Positions 52,790-61,051 of a DNA stretch of 64,000 bases are shown one piece after another (position 1 is the first letter of the stretch; every line of letters starts with the position of its first letter). The notes under the pieces are model-generated. The model worked only from the letters and a program-made list of their open reading frames with translations, searched no databases and was not told the origin of the DNA. Both the position numbers and the translations under genes were made by a program. The stretch is from an uncultured Acidobacteriota bacterium (lineage in GTDB: Bacteria > Acidobacteriota > Terriglobia > Bryobacterales > Bryobacteraceae), in assembly GCA_900696665.1 (NCBI GenBank), contig CAADGY010000217.1:1-64000 (forward strand). Reading direction: 5' to 3'.

Positions 52790-54696
52790 TTCGTCCCAGC
52801 CATTTCAAGGGCGGCTGGCCGCGAAGGGTCCTGATAACGCGCGTGCCACAGGGCCAGCATGAGAAGGTTCCACAGTTTCCGGTCGTGGTTGTGCAGACCG
52901 GATTGATGCTCCGTCCAAATCCGCCCGAGATAGGCCGTTTGAAGCAGTCCATTCACTCCATCGCTTAAGACCGCCGACTCGAATACCGGTTTCAGACTGG
53001 TGCGGAACCACGCGGCCAGGGGTACGGAGAAACCCATCTTCTTGCGGTGGAGGAGCAGTTTGGGAACGTACGGCTCCATGGCTTTTTTGAAGATGTGTTT
53101 CCGGATGCGGCCGTTGATCTTCAGGTTTGCCGGCAGGCGGCAGGCCAGTTCCACCAGCCGGTGATCGAGCCAGGGCGAACGGCTCTCGAGCGAATACGCC
53201 ATCGTCGCCCGGTCTGCTTTCACCAGGATGTCGCCCGGCAGGTAGGTGTGAAGATCAACCCACTGCATCTGCTCGAGCGGCGGTAGATGCCGGACGGCCT
53301 CGAACCGTTTCCGGTAAGCTTCCCTCGGCGAATAATCTCCCGGTTTGCCGTTCGCGACGAGCGCTTCGAGATCCCGTTCGCGAAACGCGGTCATCGAATG
53401 GAAATACGAGTCGCCGATCTCATGAGACAGGTTGGTGAGCAGGCTCTTTGCGCGAAAGACCTGCGGCAGGTAATCGAACTTCGGATAATATCTCGCCCCG
53501 GTGCGAATCACCGATCGCCGGAACCATTCCGGGAACCGGCCGCGGAGCCGCTCTTCGAGCACGCCGTAATAATAACGGCGGTAGCCCCCGAAGATCTCGT
53601 CGGCGCCGTCGCCTGAAATCGCCACGGTGACAAACTGGCGGGTCATGCGGGACAGATACAGCATGGGGATGGCGGAGGAGTCGCCGAACGGTTCGTCGAA
53701 ATGCTCTACCAGTTTCTCCAGGATCTCGAAGATCGAGGGCGTCACTGTCTCCTCGTGGTGATCCGTGTGGTTATGCGCCGCCGCGATCCGGGCGTAGCGC
53801 AGCTCGTCGAACCGCTTGTCGGTGAAGCCGATCGAGAACGTCTTCACACGGTCCGGCGCCGAGCGGGCCATGATGCCGACGGCGGCGCTCGAATCCACTC
53901 CCCCGCTCAAAAACGCGCCCAGAGGAACATCGCTGACCAGACGCGCCTCGACCGCATCCCGCGCCAGCGCGCGAATCTCTTCGGCGGCCTCGCCCTCGCC
54001 GGTCTTCCCACGGCCGGCAAACTCCGGGCGCCAGTATCTTCTGCTCTGCGCGCCGCCGGCGGTGACCGTTAACGAGTGGGCGGGCTCGAGCTTATGGACG
54101 CCATCGAAAATGGTAGCCGGATCGGGGATGTAGGAGAAGCACAGGAAATCCGCAATCGCGGAATGGTTCAGCCGTCCCCGGAACCCCGGCGCGGCCATCA
54201 ACGCTTTCAGCTCCGAGGCGAAGGCGAACCGCAATCCGGGAATGGAAAAAGAATAATAGAGAGGTTTCTTTCCGCAGCGGTCGCGCGCCAGGAACAATTG
54301 CCGGCGGCGCGCGTCCCAGATGGCAAACGCAAACATCCCGTTGAGATATTCCGGCAACCTTTCGCCGGTCTCCTCGTAGAGATGCACCAGAACCTCAGTG
54401 TCGCTCCGCGTGCGGAACTGGTGGCCACGGCGCGCCAAGTCCCGGCGCAATTCGCGGAAATTGTAAATCTCGCCGTTGAAGACCGTTAGCACGCTGTTGT
54501 CTTCGTTGGCGAGGGGTTGATCGCCGCCGGCCACGTCGATGATGCTCAGGCGGCGATGCCCGAGCGCGAGCGCGCCATCGACGTAATAGCCGTCCGCATC
54601 GGGCCCGCGATGCGCAATACGGCTGCACATCTCCCGGAGGAGAGAGCCTTCGGCCGGCGCATCACCGCCGCTCCAAAACCCCGCGATTCCACACAT
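52786..54696 (-). CDS. asnB: Asparagine-synthase-like amidotransferase (exosortase-locus type)
   Basis: 636 residues. Cys2 of MCGIAGF is the glutamine-hydrolysing nucleophile; AHRGPDADG and VFNGEIYNF complete the Ntn domain. The synthetase half carries the PP-loop SGGVDSS (264-270). Amidotransferases of this family are regular members of exosortase-A EPS loci, where they probably amidate a sugar acid or act on the polymer precursor rather than make free asparagine. It follows the small regulator by 22 bases and overlaps the HAD gene. Confidence 0.87.
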   Translation of the reverse strand: MCGIAGFWSGGDAPAEGSLLREMCSRIAHRGPDADGYYVDGALALGHRRLSIIDVAGGDQPLANEDNSVLTVFNGEIYNFRELRRDLARRGHQFRTRSDTEVLVHLYEETGERLPEYLNGMFAFAIWDARRRQLFLARDRCGKKPLYYSFSIPGLRFAFASELKALMAAPGFRGRLNHSAIADFLCFSYIPDPATIFDGVHKLEPAHSLTVTAGGAQSRRYWRPEFAGRGKTGEGEAAEEIRALARDAVEARLVSDVPLGAFLSGGVDSSAAVGIMARSAPDRVKTFSIGFTDKRFDELRYARIAAAHNHTDHHEETVTPSIFEILEKLVEHFDEPFGDSSAIPMLYLSRMTRQFVTVAISGDGADEIFGGYRRYYYGVLEERLRGRFPEWFRRSVIRTGARYYPKFDYLPQVFRAKSLLTNLSHEIGDSYFHSMTAFRERDLEALVANGKPGDYSPREAYRKRFEAVRHLPPLEQMQWVDLHTYLPGDILVKADRATMAYSLESRSPWLDHRLVELACRLPANLKINGRIRKHIFKKAMEPYVPKLLLHRKKMGFSVPLAAWFRTSLKPVFESAVLSDGVNGLLQTAYLGRIWTEHQSGLHNHDRKLWNLLMLALWHARYQDPSRPAALEMAGTN

Positions 54697-54718
54697 AGAG
54701 GAAGTTGTTTAAAAGCTG

Positions 54719-54928
54719 CTACAGGGGCTTTTGCCGTTCGACCGGCTCGAACAGCCAGGATTCTTCGCGTTGGAGCAATGTGGCGATCTTGGCCCGGAGT
54801 TCCGGGTTGGGCTCGCGGTATCCGTTCACGATCTTGCTGAGCACGGTCTCATCCAGGTCCAACATTTTCGCCAGCAGGTTCTGGCGAATACCGGTGCGCC
54901 ACAATTGCAGCTTTAGGTTGGGATACAT
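54719..54928 (-). CDS. Small Cro/CI-type helix-turn-helix regulator
   Basis: 69 residues, just long enough for one HTH domain: LKLQLWRTGIRQNLLAK, then DETVLSKIVNGYREPNPELRAKIATLL, the typical recognition-helix pattern of XRE proteins. It has only a short C-terminal tail, so no sensor domain. It lies 25 bases after the nusG-like gene and 22 before asnB. It could repress the locus through dyads such as the one at 55549-55561; that is inference. Confidence 0.75.
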   Translation of the reverse strand: MYPNLKLQLWRTGIRQNLLAKMLDLDETVLSKIVNGYREPNPELRAKIATLLQREESWLFEPVERQKPL

Positions 54929-54953
54929 CGGGATTCTCGCTTTGAGGCTGATA

Positions 54954-55529
54954 TCAGTTTTTGTACGGAGGACGGAGAACCTCTACATCACCGCTGTCGA
55001 TTTCGGTGGCGACCGACTGCGACAGCATCTGAACAGACAGAACCAGGCGGCTGCCGCTCTTCACGCGCACCAGCAGCCCTTCGACTCCTTCGAGCGGTCC
55101 GTGCTTCACCCTCACCCACGCTCCTTCCCGCAGGAAAGGATGCGAGAAGAAAGGGACCTTCGACAGCAGAAGACGGCGGACCGATTCGATCTCGATTTCC
55201 GGAACCGGTTCGATTTCCGGGCCGTGGCCGAGAATGCGAACCGCCCCCGTGCAGCGCACCACCTGCAACCGGACCGGCACGCTGTCCGGTATCCGGACAA
55301 ATACGTAACCAGGGAAGATGGGGACGTCTACCTCTTTCCGGCGGTCCTTCCAGCGATGCACTTCGCGCACCGCCGGCAGATAGGCTTCAATTCCCTTGGC
55401 CGCCAGATCGGCCGCTACGGTCTTTTCAAAATTCGAACGCGTATAGACGGCGTACCAGCGCGGTATTTCTAAAGCGCCAGGATGCGAGACTGTGAATCCG
55501 GCCGCCGGATGAATAATGAAATCAGACAT
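54954..55529 (-). CDS. NusG/RfaH/UpxY-type transcription antiterminator
   Basis: 191 residues from an ATG with GGGGCGGAG just upstream. The NGN domain is RWYAVYTRSNFEKTVAADL through IFPGYVFVRI; the KOW part is REGAWVRVKHGPLEGVEG. The housekeeping NusG has extra N-terminal features that this lacks; its length and place match UpxY-like paralogs that let RNA polymerase read through long capsule/EPS operons. The polysaccharide locus here is about 50 kb long downstream. An ops-like element and a 13-bp dyad lie in its leader. Confidence 0.87.
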   Translation of the reverse strand: MSDFIIHPAAGFTVSHPGALEIPRWYAVYTRSNFEKTVAADLAAKGIEAYLPAVREVHRWKDRRKEVDVPIFPGYVFVRIPDSVPVRLQVVRCTGAVRILGHGPEIEPVPEIEIESVRRLLLSKVPFFSHPFLREGAWVRVKHGPLEGVEGLLVRVKSGSRLVLSVQMLSQSVATEIDSGDVEVLRPPYKN

Positions 55530-55548
55530 AGCTCCGCCCCTTCGCTTA

Positions 55549-55561
55549 CAGGCGACGCCTG
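55549..55561. promoter_or_regulatory. 13-bp dyad in the nusG-like leader
   Basis: CAGGCG and CGCCTG form a perfect inverted repeat with a 1-base centre, 20-32 bases upstream of the nusG-like start. It could be a protein operator or a small RNA hairpin near the ribosome site. Confidence 0.35.
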
Positions 55562-55590
55562 CAAACATTAATGAAACCCTTCCTCCCCCA

Positions 55591-55610
55591 GCTACCGCCT
55601 TTGCTACCGA
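55591..55610 (-). promoter_or_regulatory. ops/JUMPstart-like element before the nusG-like gene
   Basis: On the minus strand two GGTAGC copies occur 12 bases apart; the downstream one is GGCGGTAGC, matching the first nine bases of the RfaH ops consensus. The upstream copy overlaps the stop codon of the kinase gene. It lies about 60 bases before the nusG-like start, as ops sites lie in leaders of RfaH-controlled operons. GGCGGTAG also occurs by chance in coding parts of this GC-rich locus, so support is modest. Confidence 0.35.
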
Positions 55611-56536
55611 CTGCGAAACTCTTTCGAGGCGCGGTAATAATACGAATCGTACTGGTCTTTTCCCGGCAGAAACCAGTTGCTCTCGCAATTCAGAATTACA
55701 CCCAGCAATTTTTCTTTGGGCAGCGTTTCGAGCGCTTTAAAACAAAGCGTCCGGTTCGTATGATCCGGCCGTACTACCAGCACAACGCCGTCGCATGCCG
55801 CCATGATCAGGTCGTAATCGGCAACGGCCGCAATCGGCGGGGAATCCACGATGACGTATTCAAAGGCGCTTCTTACCCGCCCGGTCAGCGACTGCCACTG
55901 CGGAGAATCCAGCAACTCCGCCGGGTTCGCCCTCTGGTCTCCAGCAGGCAGAACATACAGCGCCGGGAACTGCTCGGTATGCACCAGGGCGTCTTCAAGC
56001 GCGCAGGTTCCTTCCAGAACTTCCGCCAGGCCGGGCGTGTGCGAAAAGCCGATCTGACGGTGTATGGTGGCCCGGCGGAAATCCCCGTCCATCAAAAGAA
56101 CGTTCGAAGTTGTCTTGAGTGAGAGCGCGCCCGCCAGGTTGATGGCCGTGACGCTCTTTCCGTCACCCGAGCCGGGGCTGGAAACCACGATCATCCGGGG
56201 CTTCCGCGGATGTTGCAGGATTTTCGTGCGAATTATCCTGTACCGCTCGCTGGCCTGCCAATGCGTGTCGTCGAACGGCAGCACGGGAGCCGTTTGCGGC
56301 ACCTGTAGCGACAGAGTGCGGATTTTGTCCAGCCGCAGCCCCGCACCCGGAACCGGCACGGCGGCCGGTGGCGCCTGGGGATGCGCGGACGCCGGAGCGG
56401 CATCCACCACAACCGGTGTGGCGGGGAGTGGCTGTTCCGCCGCCGCTACGGTGTCATCGGGTCCGATCAGATCCGGCAGAAGAGAACTCGCCGGTTCTCC
56501 CTCAGCCCTCGTCAGTGCTTCGAATATTTTGCTCAT
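55604..56536 (-). CDS. BY-type tyrosine autokinase of EPS locus (CpsD/exosortase-A type)
   Basis: 310 residues. Walker A SPGSGDGKS is at 120-128, Walker A' LLMDGDFRR at 147-155, and Walker B VIVDSPP at 228-234. A tyrosine cluster near the C-terminus (Y296, Y299-Y301) is the likely autophosphorylation site. The N-terminal ~95 residues are a Pro/Ala-rich linker after MSKIFEALTRAEG, a start shared with exosortase-locus kinases. It is cytoplasmic and works with the Wzz-like protein encoded two genes upstream to control chain length and export. Confidence 0.9.
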   Translation of the reverse strand: MSKIFEALTRAEGEPASSLLPDLIGPDDTVAAAEQPLPATPVVVDAAPASAHPQAPPAAVPVPGAGLRLDKIRTLSLQVPQTAPVLPFDDTHWQASERYRIIRTKILQHPRKPRMIVVSSPGSGDGKSVTAINLAGALSLKTTSNVLLMDGDFRRATIHRQIGFSHTPGLAEVLEGTCALEDALVHTEQFPALYVLPAGDQRANPAELLDSPQWQSLTGRVRSAFEYVIVDSPPIAAVADYDLIMAACDGVVLVVRPDHTNRTLCFKALETLPKEKLLGVILNCESNWFLPGKDQYDSYYYRASKEFRSR

Positions 56537-56551
56537 GCGCGCCGGTTATCC

Positions 56552-57568
56552 TCAGGTCAGTCCGAGCTTCTCCGCCCACCGGTTCCACAACGTCTTCGGC
56601 CGCGGCTCGGAGCCGAAGAACACCGGAACCCGGATCTCGGGAACCTTTGCCATAGGCAGCGGCGATTCCTGTGGAGCGGCGGCGGGAAGAGGCTCGCCGG
56701 CTACAGGTTTGTCTTCCATGCCCGGGACTTCTTTCTTGTCTGTGGTCTGGGCCGCGGGTTGTGCCAGATCAAGGTCCGCCGTGGCCTGTAAAATGTGGGC
56801 GGCGGAAACCACCTGGGCTTTCTCTGCGAAAGCGAGCAGCAGAGCATTGTCGCAGATGGAATTAATCAGCCGCGGAACTCCTTTCGACCAGGCGCCGATC
56901 TGTCCGACCGCTGCCGGAGCGAAGGGCATATTTTCGCGGCCGCCAGCCTGCGTCCAGCGGTAGCGTATGTATGACTCCACTTCTTCGGTGCTCAACGCTT
57001 TCAGGGCCACCCGTACCGAAACCCGCTGCTTGATCTGGCGCAGTTCCTCGCGCTTCAGCACCTCGTCCAGTTCGCTCTGCCCGGCCAGCACGATTTGCAA
57101 CAGCTTCTGGTCGCCGTGGTCGAGGTTGCCTAACAGCCGGATCTCCTCGAGAACCTCCGGACTCAGCTTGTGCGCCTCGTCGATAATCAACGCCGAAAGC
57201 TTGCCTTCCCGGTCGGCCTCCTTCAGGAAATTCTGGAGCCTTACCAGCCGCTGCGCCTTGCTGGCCGGGACGTCCGGGATCCCGAAATCCATCATGAGCA
57301 GTTCCAGAAATTCGTTCGGCGTGAGCGTCGGATGCATCACCACGCTCGACTGTACGCGCCCCGGGGGAAGAAACCGCAGCACCCGCGAAAGCACCGTCGT
57401 TTTGCCGGTTCCCACTTCGCCCGACAGCACCAGCAGACCCTTACGGCTCAAAATTGCGTAAACCAGGGCCGCCATCGCTTCCCGGTGCTGGCTGGTCATG
57501 AACACGCACCCGGGATCCGGGGTCATTGCGAACGGATATTTTTGGAGGCCAAAAAAATCTTTGTACAT
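56552..57568 (-). CDS. ExeA-like AAA ATPase of exosortase-A-type EPS loci
   Basis: 338 residues from the ATG 2 bases after the chain-length gene. YKDFFGLQKYPFAMTPDP is the family N-terminus, Walker A GEVGTGKTT at 50-58, and Walker B LIIDEAH at 127-133. Sensor parts GQSELDEVL and LRQIKQRVSV follow. The last ~70 residues are a Pro-rich tail. This ATPase type regularly sits between the Wzz-like and autokinase genes of exosortase-A loci and is thought to power or gate export. Its exact role is unproven. Confidence 0.89.
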   Translation of the reverse strand: MYKDFFGLQKYPFAMTPDPGCVFMTSQHREAMAALVYAILSRKGLLVLSGEVGTGKTTVLSRVLRFLPPGRVQSSVVMHPTLTPNEFLELLMMDFGIPDVPASKAQRLVRLQNFLKEADREGKLSALIIDEAHKLSPEVLEEIRLLGNLDHGDQKLLQIVLAGQSELDEVLKREELRQIKQRVSVRVALKALSTEEVESYIRYRWTQAGGRENMPFAPAAVGQIGAWSKGVPRLINSICDNALLLAFAEKAQVVSAAHILQATADLDLAQPAAQTTDKKEVPGMEDKPVAGEPLPAAAPQESPLPMAKVPEIRVPVFFGSEPRPKTLWNRWAEKLGLT

Positions 57569-57570
57569 AA

Positions 57571-59235
57571 TCAGAACCGTTGCGCAATAAAATAGCCGGC
57601 GACGGCTGCCACTGAAATCACCGAACTCCAGACAGCCAGGCGCATCTTCATGCGCCCCAGTGCCGCCAGCGCTCCGGCGCCGTCGCCGATCCGGATCTGC
57701 GGCAGTGCCCCCAATACGACCGCGTTCGGGGGCAGTTCCCATTCGCCCAGCAGCACGTTGCGGCGAAATTCATTCCCGAACGCCACCGCCAGACCCAAAA
57801 GCATCGCCACGGCCGATCCCAAAAGCATCAGCACCTTGCGGTTGGGCTTGAACGGCTTCAGTGGGATTCGGGCCGGGTCGATCACTGTGAATCGCTCCGA
57901 TTTCTGGCGCCGCTCGAGGTCAGTCGCCATGTCGGCGGCCAGCTTTTTGCTGAGCAGGGACTGGTAATTCTGCCTGGAGATCTCGTAGTCTCTGGTGATG
58001 GCGGACATCTCCTGCTCCCGGAAGGGCATCATGTCCACCTTGGCCTGCACCCGCAGCATCTCCTGCCGGATCCGGTCCTGATCGGCGATCCTGGCGGCGA
58101 GTTCCTTGTCCGCCATCCCGATCTGCGCTTTCAACGTCTCCATTTTGTCGCGGGCTTGGGCGAGTTCGGCGGATTCGCGCACCGGGGGAGCCGTACGGGC
58201 GAGTTCGGCAGTATCGGGCTGCCTGGATTTAGGCGCCGGAGCGGGCGGCTCGTTGGCCTTGATCTGCCGCAATTTCTCAATCGTGATGCTGAGGCGCTTC
58301 ACGTCCGGGTGCTGGTCGCTGTAGCGGAGCCGCAGGTTTTCCATCTGCCCTTCGAGCTTCCGCAGTTCCGCTTCGGCCGGGCTCAGCGGAGGGGCCGGCG
58401 TCCCGGCTCCAACCGCCGCCAGAGAGGGTACCGGCTTGTTATCGCGGATCGCCTGCTCGACAGCGGCAATCGTTGTTTGCGCCATGCTCAGGCTGTTGTC
58501 CAGGATGGTTTTATCCTGGCGCACGCGGTTGATGGCTTCGGTGTTGGCTTGCAGTTCCGCCTGCAGGCGCCCCAGCGTGCCGACCAGCGCGTTCTGCTGT
58601 TGCGGCAGTTCACCGCCATGCCGGGCCTTGTACTGGCTGACCGTGGCCTCGAGTCCATCAAGCTTCTTTTTGGCTTCCGCGAGTTGGGAATCGATGAACT
58701 CGGCTGTGCCTTCAGCCTGTACTTCGCGATTCTTCAGGTTTTCCTCGACGAAAAATGATGCCAGCCGGTTTGCCACTTCCGCCACGACGCGGGGCTTCGA
58801 ATCGATGTAGCCGATACGGAACGCCGTCAGCCCTCCCGTCCAGCCCGTATCCAGATTCAGCTTGATATTGGCCCGCATCTGGTCCACGGTGGTGTCCGGC
58901 ACGGTCTTGCCACGGGTGAAGCCGAACAGGTTCATCTCCTGAATCAGCTCTTTTAGCCGGTCGTTGCTCAGGATGCGCCGGCTCATCGCCGCCAGGCGGT
59001 CCCGCACATCCACCCGGACGGTCGATGACACATAATCCTGGGGAATCTTCTGATAGTCGACCAGAACCAGAGCTTCCGACCAGAACAGCGAGGGCATTCG
59101 GGAGATATAGAGATAGGCGGCAACACTGCCCAGGATCCACACTGCCACCGCATAGTGCTTGCTCTTCCAAATGGCCCGCAGGATCGACAGCGGCATGAAT
59201 TCCGGGCGGATAAGTGGCTGTATTGATTTCGTCAT
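57571..59235 (-). CDS. Wzz-type chain-length determinant of EPS locus
   Basis: 554 residues. A membrane helix near 30-50 (VAVWILGSVAAYLYIS) is followed by a large periplasmic part with coiled coil (residues ~170-430, many KLDGLEATVSQYK-like heptads). A second helix (KVLMLLGSAVAMLLGLAVAFG) and a third at the very C-terminus (WSSVISVAAVAGYFI) complete it. There is no kinase domain; the kinase is separate. It sets polymer length in the inner membrane. The extra third helix is not usual in Wzz proteins. Confidence 0.87.
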   Translation of the reverse strand: MTKSIQPLIRPEFMPLSILRAIWKSKHYAVAVWILGSVAAYLYISRMPSLFWSEALVLVDYQKIPQDYVSSTVRVDVRDRLAAMSRRILSNDRLKELIQEMNLFGFTRGKTVPDTTVDQMRANIKLNLDTGWTGGLTAFRIGYIDSKPRVVAEVANRLASFFVEENLKNREVQAEGTAEFIDSQLAEAKKKLDGLEATVSQYKARHGGELPQQQNALVGTLGRLQAELQANTEAINRVRQDKTILDNSLSMAQTTIAAVEQAIRDNKPVPSLAAVGAGTPAPPLSPAEAELRKLEGQMENLRLRYSDQHPDVKRLSITIEKLRQIKANEPPAPAPKSRQPDTAELARTAPPVRESAELAQARDKMETLKAQIGMADKELAARIADQDRIRQEMLRVQAKVDMMPFREQEMSAITRDYEISRQNYQSLLSKKLAADMATDLERRQKSERFTVIDPARIPLKPFKPNRKVLMLLGSAVAMLLGLAVAFGNEFRRNVLLGEWELPPNAVVLGALPQIRIGDGAGALAALGRMKMRLAVWSSVISVAAVAGYFIAQRF

Positions 59236-59566
59236 ATCGACGTTCCAGCGGCGTGAGGCCTTTTTACGGCTCTGACAGCCCTGTCAACATCTTGTTGCAA
59301 GCTGGATAGCATGCACGTGCGATGCCGAATTGTGAATGCGCTTGATTCAGTGCCGGTTCCGCAGGTGAGACCCTGGTTGATCCCACGTAGGTTTATAGGA
59401 CTTTGTCCAAAACATGGGGACGCGTCTGGCCTTAACCGGATGAAAAGAAGACTGTCTTGCCCTCATAAATCCTTTAGAATTGCTGTTGATAATGCACGGC
59501 ATCCTCCAAAGGGGGGGCGGTGACACCGGGTTCACATTGAGTTGCCGCAGGGCTACCGGGTCTGAG
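59236..59566. other. 331-base gap between the barrel and Wzz-like genes
   Basis: No gene is supported here. It contains a CGGTG/CACCG dyad at 59518-59528 and a GCACGTGC palindrome near 59313-59320. A GG-N10-GC pair at 59312-59327 (minus strand) is the nearest thing to a sigma-54 site but matches poorly at -24 and -12. The region is AT-richer near 59460-59500 and probably carries the promoter of the Wzz-ATPase-kinase genes. Confidence 0.35.
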
Positions 59567-60961
59567 TTACCGTACCAGCCCGGCATGCGGGGTCCAGGAG
59601 ATGCCCACCGTAGCGGCATTGGCTCTTAGCTTATAGGCCTGCGAGAGAAAGTCCGCGTTATAAGTCAGGTACGCATACTGCATGTTCAGGACGAAACCCC
59701 AGCCGATCGCCTGCCCAAAACTGACGTGCGAGCGCCATGCCTGGATATTCGAAAATCCAGGGGTGCCCAGATCCTGGCGCCCGGAGCCGGCCGAGATCCA
59801 CCAGGAGCGGCCGGGACGGCTCCAACTCCAGGCGGCATCGGCGGACATCGTGGCGTTCGAACCGATTCCATAGTTGTCACCAATCGTACGCTTCACATCC
59901 ACCAGGAACGTATGCTCCCGGGTCTTGTATCCGATGACAGTGCCGCCCATATAGCCGACCTTTGTCGGAACCCGGTAGGTTTCGCGCAGCGGCACGATCA
60001 TCCCGGCACCCCCGTTGACCGTCAGAAACCAGCGCCGGCTCAGGGTCCATCCGGCAAAAACCGTCGCGTAATTGGCATAGGAATCCTGCAGCCGGTTGAA
60101 CGTCCGCACCGTGCCGGTATTCATTCCAATCTGGGTTCTCGGCGAAAGGGAATACGATAGGCCGACGTTGGCGTTGGCGTTGTTTGTGTAAGGCACCAGG
60201 TGGCGGCTCGAGTTCGAGCTTCCGCCAAACGAAGTGAGATGTTGTATCCGGCTTCCGCCCCCTCCGAACATCCAGGAAAGCCGTCCCGATTGCGCATAAG
60301 TAAAGGTACCTTGCACCCCCCCCATGAACATGCGGTCACCATAAAACAAAACATTGGCCGCCGAATCCGTAACCGGAACGCCGTTGATTACTGGCGCCAA
60401 CTGATCGCTCGACGGGTTCTGCCGTATCATGGCGCCGGCAAGCTGATCGAACGAGGCAGGGGCGGAAGCGATGTTGTCGAGCGTGGTGGGCGCAAACAGG
60501 GATTGGTTCAAATTGGTGAAATTCGTCATCAGCGCGAAGTCGAACGTCCACCGGGGTGAAATCGTCAGGGTTCTCGGAGTATTCGTGTTGATGGTGAGCG
60601 AATGGTTCCAGAACGACCAGTCAGGATTGCGCAGGCTGCCAAAATAAGAGGGGGCATAACCAATGGAAATATTCGTATTTTTGGACGGCCGGCTCCACCC
60701 CACCGAAGCCGAACTTTGAAACAGCCAGTCCGATCCCGTAAAAAGCTGGGGGATTTGTGTGTTCGACAGCCGGTTGTCGAAATAAGTGGCCGAGCTCATA
60801 ATGCCGTAGAACTGAAATCCCCGCAGCCGTCCGAAACCCGGGGAATTCGGTCCGAGTAGAGGCATTTGGGCGTGTACCGGACCGCTCGCCAGAATCCCTA
60901 GCGCCAGTGCCGCGATTTTGTGGGAAATACCGGTTTTGGAAGTCAAATGCCACCTTTCCAT
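59567..60961 (-). CDS. Outer-membrane beta-barrel protein of EPS locus
   Basis: 464 residues. A signal peptide (cleavage near GPVHAQ, residue 32) leads a sequence of alternating hydrophobic/aromatic strands such as LSWMFGGGGSR, WFLTVNGGAGM and WGFVLNMQYAYLTYN, ending in a strand-like C-terminus. This looks like a porin-type barrel. Exosortase-A loci usually carry a ~500-residue barrel of unknown role at this place. It may be the exit pore or an outer-membrane assembly partner of the export protein. It is 90 bases after that gene. Confidence 0.75.
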   Translation of the reverse strand: MERWHLTSKTGISHKIAALALGILASGPVHAQMPLLGPNSPGFGRLRGFQFYGIMSSATYFDNRLSNTQIPQLFTGSDWLFQSSASVGWSRPSKNTNISIGYAPSYFGSLRNPDWSFWNHSLTINTNTPRTLTISPRWTFDFALMTNFTNLNQSLFAPTTLDNIASAPASFDQLAGAMIRQNPSSDQLAPVINGVPVTDSAANVLFYGDRMFMGGVQGTFTYAQSGRLSWMFGGGGSRIQHLTSFGGSSNSSRHLVPYTNNANANVGLSYSLSPRTQIGMNTGTVRTFNRLQDSYANYATVFAGWTLSRRWFLTVNGGAGMIVPLRETYRVPTKVGYMGGTVIGYKTREHTFLVDVKRTIGDNYGIGSNATMSADAAWSWSRPGRSWWISAGSGRQDLGTPGFSNIQAWRSHVSFGQAIGWGFVLNMQYAYLTYNADFLSQAYKLRANAATVGISWTPHAGLVR

Positions 60962-60967
60962 CTGCCC

Positions 60968-60993
60968 GGGACGCTCTGTGACCCAGCCGTCCC
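60968..60993 (-). other. Hairpin between export and barrel genes
   Basis: GGGACG and CGTCCC pair across a 14-base loop in the 90-base gap 60962-61051. It lies 7 bases upstream of the barrel start, so it could hide the ribosome site. No T-tract. Confidence 0.3.
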
Positions 60994-61051
60994 ATTCATT
61001 AGTAAGTGGTGCGAAAGTTCGGGAAATCGCAGCATGCCTATCCCATGAACC

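Noticed and set aside
59312-59327. GG-N10-GC spacing on the minus strand, a possible sigma-54 site for the Wzz-like gene
   Set aside because: Matches only the invariant dinucleotides plus a few positions; such pairs are frequent by chance in GC-rich DNA.
59347-59619. 90-codon minus-strand frame in the gap before the Wzz-like gene
   Set aside because: Overlaps the end of the barrel gene out of frame, no ribosome site, odd composition.
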